DNA of 64,000 nucleotides, from contig NZ_CP036271.1 of assembly GCF_007745175.1 (NCBI RefSeq), positions 4,786,314-4,850,313 of the forward strand. Direction: 5' to 3'. Below, in pieces: positions 19,254 to 28,297 of this stretch. This DNA is from Caulifigura coniformis. Lineage in GTDB: Bacteria > Planctomycetota > Planctomycetia > Planctomycetales > Planctomycetaceae. Both the position numbers and the translations under genes were made by a program. Below the pieces are notes generated by a model, which worked only from the letters and a program-made list of their open reading frames with translations, searched no databases and had not been told where the DNA came from. Numbering within the stretch: position 1 is the stretch's first letter; the number at the start of each line of letters is the position of its first letter.

Positions 19254-20615
19254 TCAGTTCTTGCTGGCGATCGCCACGCGCTGACCCTCCTTGAAGGCTG
19301 ATGCGTTCGATGCGATGACTTGGTCATCTATTTTCAGCCCGGAGATGACCTGCACCTCCAAGGGCGTCCTCAGTCCGAGCTGGATTTCGCGGCGGGCGAT
19401 GAGTCCGTCCGTGCCGACCACCAGACAGCTGGGAGTACCTGCGGTGGTCAGAACTGCCGCGCGTGGGATGACGATGGCATCCTTCCGTTCCGCTACGGTG
19501 AGCTCAACCTGAGCGAACATCCCCGGACGGAACTTCTGGTGTTCGTTCGGAAGATCAAATTCGGTCTTCAGCGTGCGGTTGGACGATTCGAGGGACCAGG
19601 CGGTGCGGGTGACGGTGCCGGCGAAAGTTTCGCCAGGAATGGCCGGGATCTTGATCGTGGCCTTGCCGCCGTTCTCGACCAGGATGGATTCGGACTCGGG
19701 CACCTCCACGAAGAGCCGGACGGTGGTGGCCTGGACAACGGTCAGGAGCGGCATGTTCTGGTGAGTATTCGGTGCATGTACCAGGCGGCCGGGATCGACC
19801 GTTCGCGAGGTGACGATGCCGTCAAACGGCGCGCGGAGCGTGAGGTAGCCGACCATGACGGCGGCCTGACGTTGTTCGGCTTCCGCGACGGCCAGCCGGG
19901 CCTTGACGGCTTCCGCGTCGGCCTGGGCCTTGGCGACACCGGCCTCACCTTCCGCGACCTTCGCGTCTGCTGAGCGGATCATCGCCGACGCGGCCGCGCG
20001 TCCGGCCTCGGCGCTTCGGAGCTGCTGCTCGGCCTCGTCGGTGACTTTGGCTGTGACGGCGTTCGACTGGGCGAGCGCCGTGACACGGTCGTACTCGGAC
20101 TGCCAGCGCTTGACGTCGGCGTCCGCTTTCTGGGTGTTGGCGCGGGCGAGGTCGACCTGAGTCGTCGCGGAGCGCAGCACGGCCCTGGTGACGAGAATGG
20201 CGGCCTCCGCCTGGCGGGCGTCCGCCTTCGCCTGGAGGACTTTCGCTTCGGACTGCCGAAGCTGCTCCTCGACTTCGGGAGCCGAGATCACGACGAGCGG
20301 TTGTCCGGGCGAGGTCTCAGTTCCAATCGCGTCATACTTCGGCCCGGTGACGCGGTCGCCGATGTCGACCTTCACGGACTGCACGTAGCCGCTCGACTTC
20401 GAATAGAGCGGCGCGGACAGGAAGGCTTCGATACGTCCGGGCTGCTCGGTCTTCTGAGCGATCCCCTTTTTCACGGGGGTCACCGTGTTGACCTTCGGCA
20501 ATTCTGCAACCGACGACGCCGGCGGCTGGGCGGAAGCCTGCCCCGCGCACTCGAAGACGAGCCAGGCCGCCGAAAGGCTGATGATGATCGATCTCAACAT
20601 GATGCGGGATTTCAT
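19254..20615 (-). CDS. RND efflux periplasmic adaptor (membrane fusion protein)
   Basis: 453 aa with a signal segment (about 8-29). A lipoyl/barrel-sandwich half is at about 60-110, followed by a long Ala/Gln/Glu-rich coiled-coil hairpin at about 115-245. The second half is LRAPFDGIVTSR near 258, then the beta-barrel and the membrane-proximal domain. This order is that of HlyD/AcrA-type adaptors. It begins 5 bases after the permease stop, so it is the last gene of the padR-permease-adaptor operon. No outer-membrane TolC-type gene is adjacent. The substrate is unknown. Confidence 0.9.
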   Translation of the reverse strand: MKSRIMLRSIIISLSAAWLVFECAGQASAQPPASSVAELPKVNTVTPVKKGIAQKTEQPGRIEAFLSAPLYSKSSGYVQSVKVDIGDRVTGPKYDAIGTETSPGQPLVVISAPEVEEQLRQSEAKVLQAKADARQAEAAILVTRAVLRSATTQVDLARANTQKADADVKRWQSEYDRVTALAQSNAVTAKVTDEAEQQLRSAEAGRAAASAMIRSADAKVAEGEAGVAKAQADAEAVKARLAVAEAEQRQAAVMVGYLTLRAPFDGIVTSRTVDPGRLVHAPNTHQNMPLLTVVQATTVRLFVEVPESESILVENGGKATIKIPAIPGETFAGTVTRTAWSLESSNRTLKTEFDLPNEHQKFRPGMFAQVELTVAERKDAIVIPRAAVLTTAGTPSCLVVGTDGLIARREIQLGLRTPLEVQVISGLKIDDQVIASNASAFKEGQRVAIASKN

Positions 20616-20620
20616 GTGAT

Positions 20621-23600
20621 TCAGGTTGTGGCGGCGGTCGAGTGGAAGGGACTTTCCGGATCCAGCGGGTCGAGAGAAGCGGAACGGGGAGTGCGGCTCG
20701 ACTGCAGGAACACGAACACGGCGGGGAGCACGAACAGGGTTGCGACAGTCGATGCGAGGAGCGCCCCGACGACGGCGCGTCCCAGGGGGGCGGTCTGTTG
20801 CCCGGATTCTCCCAAGGCGAGGGCCATGGGAAGAACGCCCGCGAGCGTCGATCCCGTTGTCATCAGGATGGGTCGCAACCTTGCCGAGCCGCCAACGATG
20901 GCCGAGTCGCGAATAGCGACGCCGGCACGCCGGTTCTCATCCGCGAAGGTCACGAGCAGAATGGCGTTCGCCATCGAAATGCCCAGGCCCATGATGGCTC
21001 CGATGAACGACTGGATATTGAGCGTCGATCCCGTGAGCCACAGCGCGAGCAGGATTCCGGTGATCACCGCCGGAGCGGCGGAGACCGACACGAGCGCCAG
21101 TCGGAACGACTGAAAATTCGCCGACAGAGTGAGGAAGATCACGACGACTGCCAGCAACAGTCCAACCCCGAGGCCGCTGAGCATCTGGCGGAGCGGAGGA
21201 ATCTGGCCCCGCAGCTCGTAGGTCACGCGGCCTGGTTTCTGGCCCTGTTTGACGAGTTCGTCTTTCTCAGCGGTGTCCTTTCGCTGCACCGCATCGAGAG
21301 CCTTGACCACTTCCGCGGAGGTTCGCCCGAGATCGGCGCCGGCGACATTCGCAGTCAACGACAGTTCGCGCTTCATGTTGTAGCGATCGAACTCGCCGGG
21401 CATGGTGCCGGCCGCGATGTCGGCGACATCGCGAAGCAGGACCGGCGTTCCGGACCGCCGCACCGGAACGGTCGCCAGGTCTTCGATGCCCGCCATGGCG
21501 GATTGCGGAATCTCAACCTGGACCTGGTATCCGATTCCGGATTTAGGATCGGGCCAGTAGTTCGGCACCACGAATCGGCTTGAGGATGTCGCCGCGACGA
21601 TGGACCGCGCGACCTGTGCGACGGTTGTGCCGGACATTCCCGCCTTCTCGCGGTCGACATTCACTTCGACCGTCGGATAGTCGAGCGACTGGGAAATCTG
21701 GATATCGCGGAGGGCGGGGATGCACTTGAGTGCGGCTTCCACCTTCGCGAGGAAGGCGCGATTCTCGACGATCGAGCCGCCACGAACCGCGATCTCGATC
21801 GGTGTCGCGGAACCAAAGCTCATGACCTCGCTGACGATATCGGCCGGCTCGAACGAGAATCGAACATCGGGCAGGGCGGCCGCCAGCTTGTCGCGAAGCG
21901 TCTCTTTCATACCTTCGGTGCTGATGCCCGAACCTTCCTTGAGGGCCACGCGCAGAATGGCTTCTTCCGGGCCGCGGGTGAACTGGTACACGGCGTTGAT
22001 TGGAAACGACGGCGGGACGGTGCCGACATATCCGAGCGTGAGGGCCACATTTTCCGCCCCGACTTCCTGCTGGATCGTGGCGAGGGCCTGGTTGGCGAGT
22101 TCTTCGGTGCGGTCGATGTGCGTGCCGTCGGGAGCGCGCATCCGCAACCGGAATTCGCCGGCATCCACCGTCGGAAAGATCTCCATGCCGAGCTTCGGCC
22201 AGAGAAGCGTGATGCCGATGCCGCACACGGCGAGGTATGCGGCCACGGTGATCCACCGCAACGAGATCAATGAACTGACCACTGCCTCGTACATCCGGCG
22301 AATCATTCCGGGCCGTTCGCTTTCCGCCGGTCCGGATGCCTGATGGCGGAGGAGCCAGACGGAGACGACTGGCACAAACGTGCTCGACAGGACGTACGAG
22401 GCGATCATCGCGAAGCCGACCGCCATCGACAGCGGGGCGAACATTTCCCGGGGGGCGCCGGTCATCACAAACGACGGGGCGAACACGGCCAGGATGCAGA
22501 GCATCGACATCAACCTCGGAACGGCGGTCTGTGCGTTGCCGCGGCGGACCGCCCAGGCGATGGAGGGGCATTTTGCAAACTGCGTATGGATGTTTTCGAC
22601 TTCCACAGTGGCTTCGTCGACGAGAACGCCGATCGCCAGCGCGAGGCCTCCGAGCGTCATCAGGTTGATCGTCTGGCCGCAGATCCAGAGGCCGAGGATG
22701 GAAGTGATGAGCGCGATCGGGATGTTGATCACGACGACCAGAGCGCTCCGCCAGTCGCGGAGGCAGAGCAGCACCATCAGGCCGGTGAGGATGGCTCCGA
22801 TCGCGCCTTCAGTCGTCAGGCTGGTGATCGCTCGCGTGACGTACTTCGACTGGTCGAACTCAAACGCCACCTGGATGTCGTCGGGCAGTTCCTTCTGCAT
22901 GGCGGGGAGCGCGCGTTTGATTTCGTCGATCACGCTCATGGTCGACGCTTCCGAACGCTTCGTCGCCAGGATGTAGACGGCGCGGCGGCCGTTGACGAGG
23001 GCGTAGCCGGTGGTCAGATCGGCGGCGTCTTCGATCGTGCCCAGGTCGCGGAGGTAGACGGTGTTGCCTCCGGGCACGTTGAGCGGGATGTCGCCGAGGT
23101 CGCGAATGTCCTTGACCATCGAGTTGAGCGGCACGATGGGATAGCGATCGCCGACGCGCATGTTGCCCGAGGGGCTGACGATGTTGCCGGCGGAGAGCGA
23201 TGCAATGACGTCGTCCGGAGACAGCCTGTAGGCCTGGAGACGCTCCGGATTGGCCCGGATGACGATGCTGCGGGCGCTGCCTCCGAAGGGGGGCGGGGCC
23301 GAAACGCCGGGCAGCGAGGAGAACATCGGCCGGACTTTGAAGAGCGCCTGATCCTGAATCTCGGCGATCGTCCTGGTTCCGCTGGAGAGGACGAGGTAGC
23401 CGACGGGGACGCTTCCGGTGTCGAACCGCATGACGAACGGGGGGACGGTTCCGGGGGGCATCATGGCGCGGGAGCGGTTGACATAGTTGATGGTCTCGGC
23501 CATCGCCTGTGCCATGTTCGTGCCGGGATGAAAATGCAGCTTCATCAGAGCCGTTCCCTGCACGTTGCGACTCTCCACATGGTGGATGCCGCTGATGTAC

Positions 23601-23869
23601 AGGAAGTGATACTCGTAATAGTTGGTAAGCAGCCCCTCCATCTGGGCAGGGTCCATGCCGCCATAGGGCTGGCAGACGTAAATCACCGGCAGGTTGAGCG
23701 ACGGGAAGATGTCGATCGGCATCCGGCTGAGCGGGAGCTCGATCCCATAGCCGCGGAGCCATTGATCAACGGCTTTGGGGCGAATCGCCAGCGAGCCTGC
23801 AGCGATGACCGCGATGACGAGGACAATGACGGTGATCGGACGGCGGAGCGCGAAAGAGAGCGGATTCAT
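20621..23869 (-). CDS. RND-family efflux permease
   Basis: 1082 aa with the twelve-helix, two-periplasmic-loop organisation of AcrB/CzcA permeases. A first helix (about 11-28) is followed by a docking/porter loop. The helix-4 segment IGVLVDEATVEVEN carries the proton-relay Asp position, though only one of the two Asp residues found in AcrB is retained. The second porter loop and LGISMANAILLV near the C-terminus complete it. It uses proton-motive force to export a substrate with the adjacent adaptor. Metal-specific residues cannot be assigned with confidence. Confidence 0.92.
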   Translation of the reverse strand: MNPLSFALRRPITVIVLVIAVIAAGSLAIRPKAVDQWLRGYGIELPLSRMPIDIFPSLNLPVIYVCQPYGGMDPAQMEGLLTNYYEYHFLYISGIHHVESRNVQGTALMKLHFHPGTNMAQAMAETINYVNRSRAMMPPGTVPPFVMRFDTGSVPVGYLVLSSGTRTIAEIQDQALFKVRPMFSSLPGVSAPPPFGGSARSIVIRANPERLQAYRLSPDDVIASLSAGNIVSPSGNMRVGDRYPIVPLNSMVKDIRDLGDIPLNVPGGNTVYLRDLGTIEDAADLTTGYALVNGRRAVYILATKRSEASTMSVIDEIKRALPAMQKELPDDIQVAFEFDQSKYVTRAITSLTTEGAIGAILTGLMVLLCLRDWRSALVVVINIPIALITSILGLWICGQTINLMTLGGLALAIGVLVDEATVEVENIHTQFAKCPSIAWAVRRGNAQTAVPRLMSMLCILAVFAPSFVMTGAPREMFAPLSMAVGFAMIASYVLSSTFVPVVSVWLLRHQASGPAESERPGMIRRMYEAVVSSLISLRWITVAAYLAVCGIGITLLWPKLGMEIFPTVDAGEFRLRMRAPDGTHIDRTEELANQALATIQQEVGAENVALTLGYVGTVPPSFPINAVYQFTRGPEEAILRVALKEGSGISTEGMKETLRDKLAAALPDVRFSFEPADIVSEVMSFGSATPIEIAVRGGSIVENRAFLAKVEAALKCIPALRDIQISQSLDYPTVEVNVDREKAGMSGTTVAQVARSIVAATSSSRFVVPNYWPDPKSGIGYQVQVEIPQSAMAGIEDLATVPVRRSGTPVLLRDVADIAAGTMPGEFDRYNMKRELSLTANVAGADLGRTSAEVVKALDAVQRKDTAEKDELVKQGQKPGRVTYELRGQIPPLRQMLSGLGVGLLLAVVVIFLTLSANFQSFRLALVSVSAAPAVITGILLALWLTGSTLNIQSFIGAIMGLGISMANAILLVTFADENRRAGVAIRDSAIVGGSARLRPILMTTGSTLAGVLPMALALGESGQQTAPLGRAVVGALLASTVATLFVLPAVFVFLQSSRTPRSASLDPLDPESPFHSTAATT

Positions 23870-23924
23870 GCGGCGGCGTCAGGGCGAGGCTCAACGGCGA
23901 GGATTCGGAGGGGGCGTTGGAACT

Positions 23925-24281
23925 TCAGGTCGGCGGTTTCTTTCGTGATTCCTCGAGCTTGTCGTGGTGTTCGATGACCTCGCTGAACAATTCGCGGAGC
24001 CGTTCTCGGGCGGCCGACATCAGCCGGGCCCCCTTGGGCGTGATCCGGTAATTCTTCCGGCGTTTGCCTTTGACGACGGATTCGGTGCTGACCAGGTAGC
24101 CGGATTTGTGGAGGTCGTGCAGGATGGGATAGAGGGTACCGGGGCCCATGCGATACCCGTGGCGGCGAAGTTCCCGCATCATCTCGACACCGAAGATTTC
24201 TTCTTTGGCGGCGTGATAAAGAATGTGCAGACGCACGAATCCGCCGTAGAAGTGCTTCAGGATGTCGTCAGACTGCTTCAT
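23925..24281 (-). CDS. PadR-family transcriptional regulator
   Basis: 118 aa. The winged-helix core is typical: HILYHAAKEEIFGVEMM, then GPGTLYPILHDL with the recognition helix, and a wing with KGKRRKNYRITPKG. A C-terminal dimerisation helix follows. It is the first gene of the efflux operon, and a palindrome overlaps its start codon, so autorepression is likely. PadR proteins usually release DNA when they bind a toxic ligand. Confidence 0.9.
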   Translation of the reverse strand: MKQSDDILKHFYGGFVRLHILYHAAKEEIFGVEMMRELRRHGYRMGPGTLYPILHDLHKSGYLVSTESVVKGKRRKNYRITPKGARLMSAARERLRELFSEVIEHHDKLEESRKKPPT

Positions 24282-24296
24282 ATCGAGTATCGATAT
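24280..24296. promoter_or_regulatory. probable PadR operator palindrome
   Basis: ATATCGA-GTA-TCGATAT is a perfect 7-bp inverted repeat with a 3-base spacer. It overlaps the first bases of the padR start codon (24279-24281). A dimeric repressor bound here would block translation initiation or transcription of the whole efflux operon. Assignment to PadR is inferred from position and symmetry. Confidence 0.65.
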
Positions 24297-24297
24297 T

Positions 24298-24872
24298 GCA
24301 GTGCGGTAATACGACTGTCAATCATCAGTGGCGAGGAGCGGAACTGATCAGGGATGGCAGTTGGATGTGGCACGGGTAGTGACAACTGTGGGGCAGGTCG
24401 GTTTCCTTCCTCCTTTCGGAAAGGTTGCCCCTTGAACGCCTCCTCCGGGAGGAATCAGGAGTACTACCAGCAGGAGATTCCTGATCCTCACTGGCGAAAT
24501 CTCACGCCGAGGACTTTGGTCCGCCTCCAATTGAGTGGTTGGTACCGTCAATGAGGACCGGTCACCCTTTCGTCTGCTTCTAAATACCCGGTTCCCCGAG
24601 CCCCACAGGCATCTGCAGTTCATTGAGCGGATTCGCGCCTGGTTGGAAGATTGTGAATGCGAGTCTGGCTTGGTCATTCCTGTCGGCAGGGCGCGATCCG
24701 ATCGGGATCGTGGAAAATGAAGGAAGGAGACTGGAAGATATTGAGAGCGAGACTGGCCGGAAGAGGTGGTTGCGACTGAGGCAGCGTCCTAAGAAGTCGC
24801 CACTCCTCTGCGATTGACTTTCTGAAGTGTGGAACTTCTAGGCCGTCCGGGACACTCGAATCGGAGTGAGAT
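24298..24872. other. 575-base divergent intergenic stretch
   Basis: It separates divergent padR and the LOG gene and should carry both promoters. Small inverted repeats occur near 24437-24490 (CCTCC/GGAGG, and ATCAGGA/TCCTGAT with an 18-base loop). Open frames of up to 109 codons show no protein-like motifs. Confidence 0.45.
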
Positions 24873-25607
24873 GTGAATCAATCTGAAAACCAGAAAACAT
24901 CCCACTCCGAGACCGTCCTTCTCTCCGAGGAATCTGCGGTCAGGGATGTGCTCGCACAATCGATGTTGGGGCTGTGGAGCGTCGTCAATCAACTCTCGCG
25001 ACTGAAGCCGACGCGTCGGGAGCGCTATCGCGTCAGCATTTTCGGATCGGCACGAGTGGAGTCGAATCACTGGGTCTACGGGGCGGTCCGGGACGTATCC
25101 GCGGAATTGACACGTATGGGATGCGACATCGTCACGGGTGGCGGACCGGGCCTGATGCAGGCGGCAAACGAAGGAGCCCGCCTTGCAGATCCGGAGGCAA
25201 AGCAGGACTCGGTCGGAATCCGTATTGCGCTGCCGTTCGAGCAGGACATCAATGCCTTTGTATCTGACGCCTATGAGCACGGCACCTTTTTCACGCGATT
25301 GCATCACTTTGTGTTGACGTCGGATGCGTTTGTCGTTGTTCCCGGCGGCATTGGAACGGTGCTCGAGACGATGATGATCTGGCAACTTCTGCAGGTACGA
25401 AAGCTGCACGACACGCCGCTGATTCTTGTTGGAAAGATGTGGGACGGACTGATCGACTGGAGTCGGTCGGCCATGCTCCGTCCCGACTTTCCACTGGCGA
25501 GTCCGGAGGACATGGAGATTCCGATCTGCGTTGCCGATGGGACAGACGCTCTCGAGGTTCTTCGAAAACGTCACGACCAGTGGCGTTCGCAGTCAACCGG
25601 CAGTTAA
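24873..25607 (+). CDS. LOG-family protein (lysine-decarboxylase-like fold)
   Basis: 244 aa with a GTG start and GGAG upstream. The Rossmann-like core has SIFGSARV near residue 49, GGGPGLMQAANEGA near 89, and PGGIGTVLE near 151, the nucleotide-binding and catalytic motifs of LOG proteins. The family includes cytokinin-activating phosphoribohydrolases and nucleotide 5'-monophosphate nucleosidases such as PpnN. The N-terminal 45 residues are helical and lack a known domain. Monophosphate nucleosidase activity is likely; the natural substrate is unknown. Confidence 0.88.
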   Translation: MNQSENQKTSHSETVLLSEESAVRDVLAQSMLGLWSVVNQLSRLKPTRRERYRVSIFGSARVESNHWVYGAVRDVSAELTRMGCDIVTGGGPGLMQAANEGARLADPEAKQDSVGIRIALPFEQDINAFVSDAYEHGTFFTRLHHFVLTSDAFVVVPGGIGTVLETMMIWQLLQVRKLHDTPLILVGKMWDGLIDWSRSAMLRPDFPLASPEDMEIPICVADGTDALEVLRKRHDQWRSQSTGS

Positions 25608-25716
25608 ACCTTCCTGCTGCCAGCGTCTTTCCCTGTGAATGAAACGCAGTCGCTCGATTGAGTTCAGACCAGCCACCTGAAGTTCCATCTCAGAAGCAGT
25701 ACCAAGATCGGTTTCC

Positions 25717-26577
25717 GTGCCAGATCACCCGCAAGACGCGTCTCGAGGCTACGTCGACGTTGACGGACATCCGCGGCTGCGATCGTCGATCGTCGGATTT
25801 CTCGACATCATGGGCTTCTCCCAGGCCATCGAACACTCCCGGGACCATTGCGAAGGCCAGGTGCTGGTGGATCGCATTGTGTCGGCGTTGAACGATGCTC
25901 GCGGATATGTCCGCCGCAGCCTGGCGGAGGAGTTTGCGGCTCTCCCCCCTAACTGGGGCGTGAAGTTCTTCAGTGACAATCTGGTGGTCGGATATCCATT
26001 CGAAGAGCCCGGATCGGCAGCGCTGGCCGCGCGGTTCATCCTGGCCTGTTCGCAGCGGTATCAGCTTCGCATGGCCGTCAGTGGCTTCTTCATCCGGGGG
26101 GCTCTCACCGAAGGTTTGCTCTGCCTTACCGACGACATCATCTTCGGATCGGCACTCCTCGAGTGCTATCACCTCGAATCCAGAACATCGATCGTTCCAC
26201 GCGTGATTCTGGCCGAGCCACTCAAGATGCTGTTGTCGGATGCAATCGCGACAGGTCAGGCCTCGTCGCATGGACTCGGGGCCGCGATCTGTCGAGATAT
26301 CGACGGCTGGTGGTTTGTGAACTACCTCGAGGCCGCACGCGAGCAGGGAGTGATCGACTGGGAACTTGTGGCGGCTCACAAACGTTCGATTCTTGAATCG
26401 CTCGCAGGTGTCAAACGCCACGACGTGTTGCCCAAATACGGCTGGGCCTGCCGCTACCACAACATGTTCTGCCACTGGTATCGGGACTCACCGGGCTATT
26501 CTGACCAATACCGGATCGAACGTGCGGACGAGACCTCGGTGATCGATCGAATCGGCGATGGTGGCACGATTGTGTGA
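25717..26577 (+). CDS. protein resembling a class III nucleotide cyclase
   Basis: 286 aa, GTG start. I do not recognise a named family, but three blocks follow the layout of class III cyclase catalytic domains. FLDIMGFS (about 28-35) is the first metal-Asp strand, KFFSDNLVVGYP (about 88-99) the second acidic strand, and IRGALTEG...IFGSALLECYHLES (about 128-155) the dimer-arm/substrate region. The substrate-selecting Lys and the transition-state Asn/Arg cannot be placed. The last 90 residues are aromatic-rich and unfamiliar. No effector gene of a nucleotide-signalling defence system is adjacent. It could instead be an inactive regulatory relative. Confidence 0.6.
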   Translation: MPDHPQDASRGYVDVDGHPRLRSSIVGFLDIMGFSQAIEHSRDHCEGQVLVDRIVSALNDARGYVRRSLAEEFAALPPNWGVKFFSDNLVVGYPFEEPGSAALAARFILACSQRYQLRMAVSGFFIRGALTEGLLCLTDDIIFGSALLECYHLESRTSIVPRVILAEPLKMLLSDAIATGQASSHGLGAAICRDIDGWWFVNYLEAAREQGVIDWELVAAHKRSILESLAGVKRHDVLPKYGWACRYHNMFCHWYRDSPGYSDQYRIERADETSVIDRIGDGGTIV

Positions 26578-26587
26578 GATGCGGAGT

Positions 26588-28039
26588 TCACCGCATGACT
26601 CGATCGAGGCACAGCCAGAGCCAGGTCACCGAGATCAGCGGGCACAGCAGTCCGACAACCAGTCCGACACGAATGAGGTCGCCGATTTTCAAACGACCGG
26701 TCGTGTAGACCATGGCATTTGACGGCGACGCCACGGGGAGACACATCCCGCAGGACGCTCCAATCGCCACAGCGATGACGACCAGCGCTTCTGATCCCGC
26801 GGCCATCGTGATGACGAGCGGAACCAGGATGTTGGCCGTCGCCGTCGCGCTCATGAAATTGGCAAGGACGGTGGTCGCATAGGACAGTACGAATGCGAGC
26901 ATGATCGGGGGCAGAGCGCCCATCGGAATCTGGCCGATGATCCAGTTCGACAGGCCGGTGGATGTGACGACATTTCCCAGCGCCAGCCCGCCGGCCATGA
27001 GGAACAGGACGTCGTAACTCAGTCCGCGAATGTCTTTGGCCGTCAGCACCCCAGTGCTCGTGAGCAGAACCGTTGGCAGCAACGACACGGCCGATGTGGG
27101 GATTCCGTGCCAGGAGGACGTCAGCCAGAGGCCGATCGTAGAGACCAGCGTCACCACGACGATCACATACTGCGCTCGATTGGCGGGAGCCGCCTGTGTG
27201 GCTGCGATGCTTTCGAAGCGGAACACCCTGTCGGGCTCGGGAAACCAGCGAGTGAGAAGCTTCCAGACGATCGCGGCGACGATCAGTGAGGGGGGGAGCC
27301 CAAGCGCCATCCACTGCAGAACGGTGATGACCTGTGGCGGTTCGAGGGCACTCAACGCTCCGGCTGCGATGGCGTTTGGCGGCTTGGCAATCAGGCTTCC
27401 GACGCCGCCGAGAATGGAAGCGACGGCGATGCCCAACAGCAGCCCTTTCCCGGCGTTTGATTCCTGGTCGCACTGCCGCATCAATGGTGCAATGACAGCC
27501 AGCATCATCGCTGCGGTGGCGGTGCCCGACATGCACAGGGACAGGACGAACGTCGCCAGCATGACCCCCAGAAGGACGTTCTCGTAACGTCCGCCCAGCC
27601 TTTGAAGCAGAGTCATCGCGAGCCGGCGATCGAGTCCGCATTTCTCCATCCCCGCAGCCAGGACAAAGCCTCCGAAGAACAGCCAGATCAACGGGTGACC
27701 GAAGACCGTGACAAACTGCTCCCAGTCGTTGGCGTCTTGTGCATAGACGCCTTGCGGGCGGCCCAGAAGCGCCACGTTCAAGGCGATGACGAGCAATCCC
27801 ACTGCGAAGGCCGGGATGACTTCGGTGGCCCACAGCAAGACTGCCAAGACGAGGATGAAGAGCGCCCTCAGGGCGGCGGGCGAAAGGCTCTGATCGGGCC
27901 GGAGCCACACGGCAACGAGCAGTGCCGCGCAGACGCAGATCGCAAACAGGATCGGACGTCTGGCGCGGCCCGTTTCCGGATTGCGGAACGAGTACCACGG
28001 TGACGAAGGCACGTTGTCCAAGAGTCGCTTGCTCCCCAC
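26588..28039 (-). CDS. DASS/SLC13-type sodium-coupled anion transporter
   Basis: 483 aa with about eleven to twelve hydrophobic segments. Family motifs are LLWATEVIPAFAVGLL near 68 and the two Ser-Asn-Thr-type loops: SGTATAAMMLAVIAPL near 170 and NFMSATATANILVPLV near 402, in which helical hairpins form the substrate site. SLC13 homologues move sulfate, phosphate or di/tricarboxylates with sodium. Its location near the sulfatases and a dicarboxylate block allows either sulfate or C4-dicarboxylates. The GTG at 28039 is the chosen start. Confidence 0.87.
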   Translation of the reverse strand: MGSKRLLDNVPSSPWYSFRNPETGRARRPILFAICVCAALLVAVWLRPDQSLSPAALRALFILVLAVLLWATEVIPAFAVGLLVIALNVALLGRPQGVYAQDANDWEQFVTVFGHPLIWLFFGGFVLAAGMEKCGLDRRLAMTLLQRLGGRYENVLLGVMLATFVLSLCMSGTATAAMMLAVIAPLMRQCDQESNAGKGLLLGIAVASILGGVGSLIAKPPNAIAAGALSALEPPQVITVLQWMALGLPPSLIVAAIVWKLLTRWFPEPDRVFRFESIAATQAAPANRAQYVIVVVTLVSTIGLWLTSSWHGIPTSAVSLLPTVLLTSTGVLTAKDIRGLSYDVLFLMAGGLALGNVVTSTGLSNWIIGQIPMGALPPIMLAFVLSYATTVLANFMSATATANILVPLVITMAAGSEALVVIAVAIGASCGMCLPVASPSNAMVYTTGRLKIGDLIRVGLVVGLLCPLISVTWLWLCLDRVMR

Positions 28040-28297
28040 GCCTGCTGATAATCATCAAGCCTCGTGGATGCGACGTTAATGTGCTGTGAACGATCTGCAC
28101 AATCTGGCGCGAATCGAATGCGACGGAAAATCGCCAGCCCAGTGCATCGACGCTGCGGCCGAGGTTGGCGATGATTGGGCCAGTCTCGAATCGAATCCGA
28201 TGAGAGAAGAGGCAATGGCTGCAACGTGTGTCTCAGCGCTGCACACACCCGATGGCGCTCGTCGCTTGGCGCCACTCACGCTTTGAAGGAGTCGATC

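Noticed and set aside
22343-23977. 544-codon open frame antisense to the RND permease
   Set aside because: Composition artefact; the permease is full length and motif-complete.
24348-24677. 109-codon open frame between padR and the LOG gene
   Set aside because: No ribosome site or protein-like pattern; treated as intergenic.
28086-28286. Small plus-strand frame upstream of the SnoaL-like gene
   Set aside because: GTG start without a ribosome site, no motif, and it ends just before the real gene's Shine-Dalgarno.
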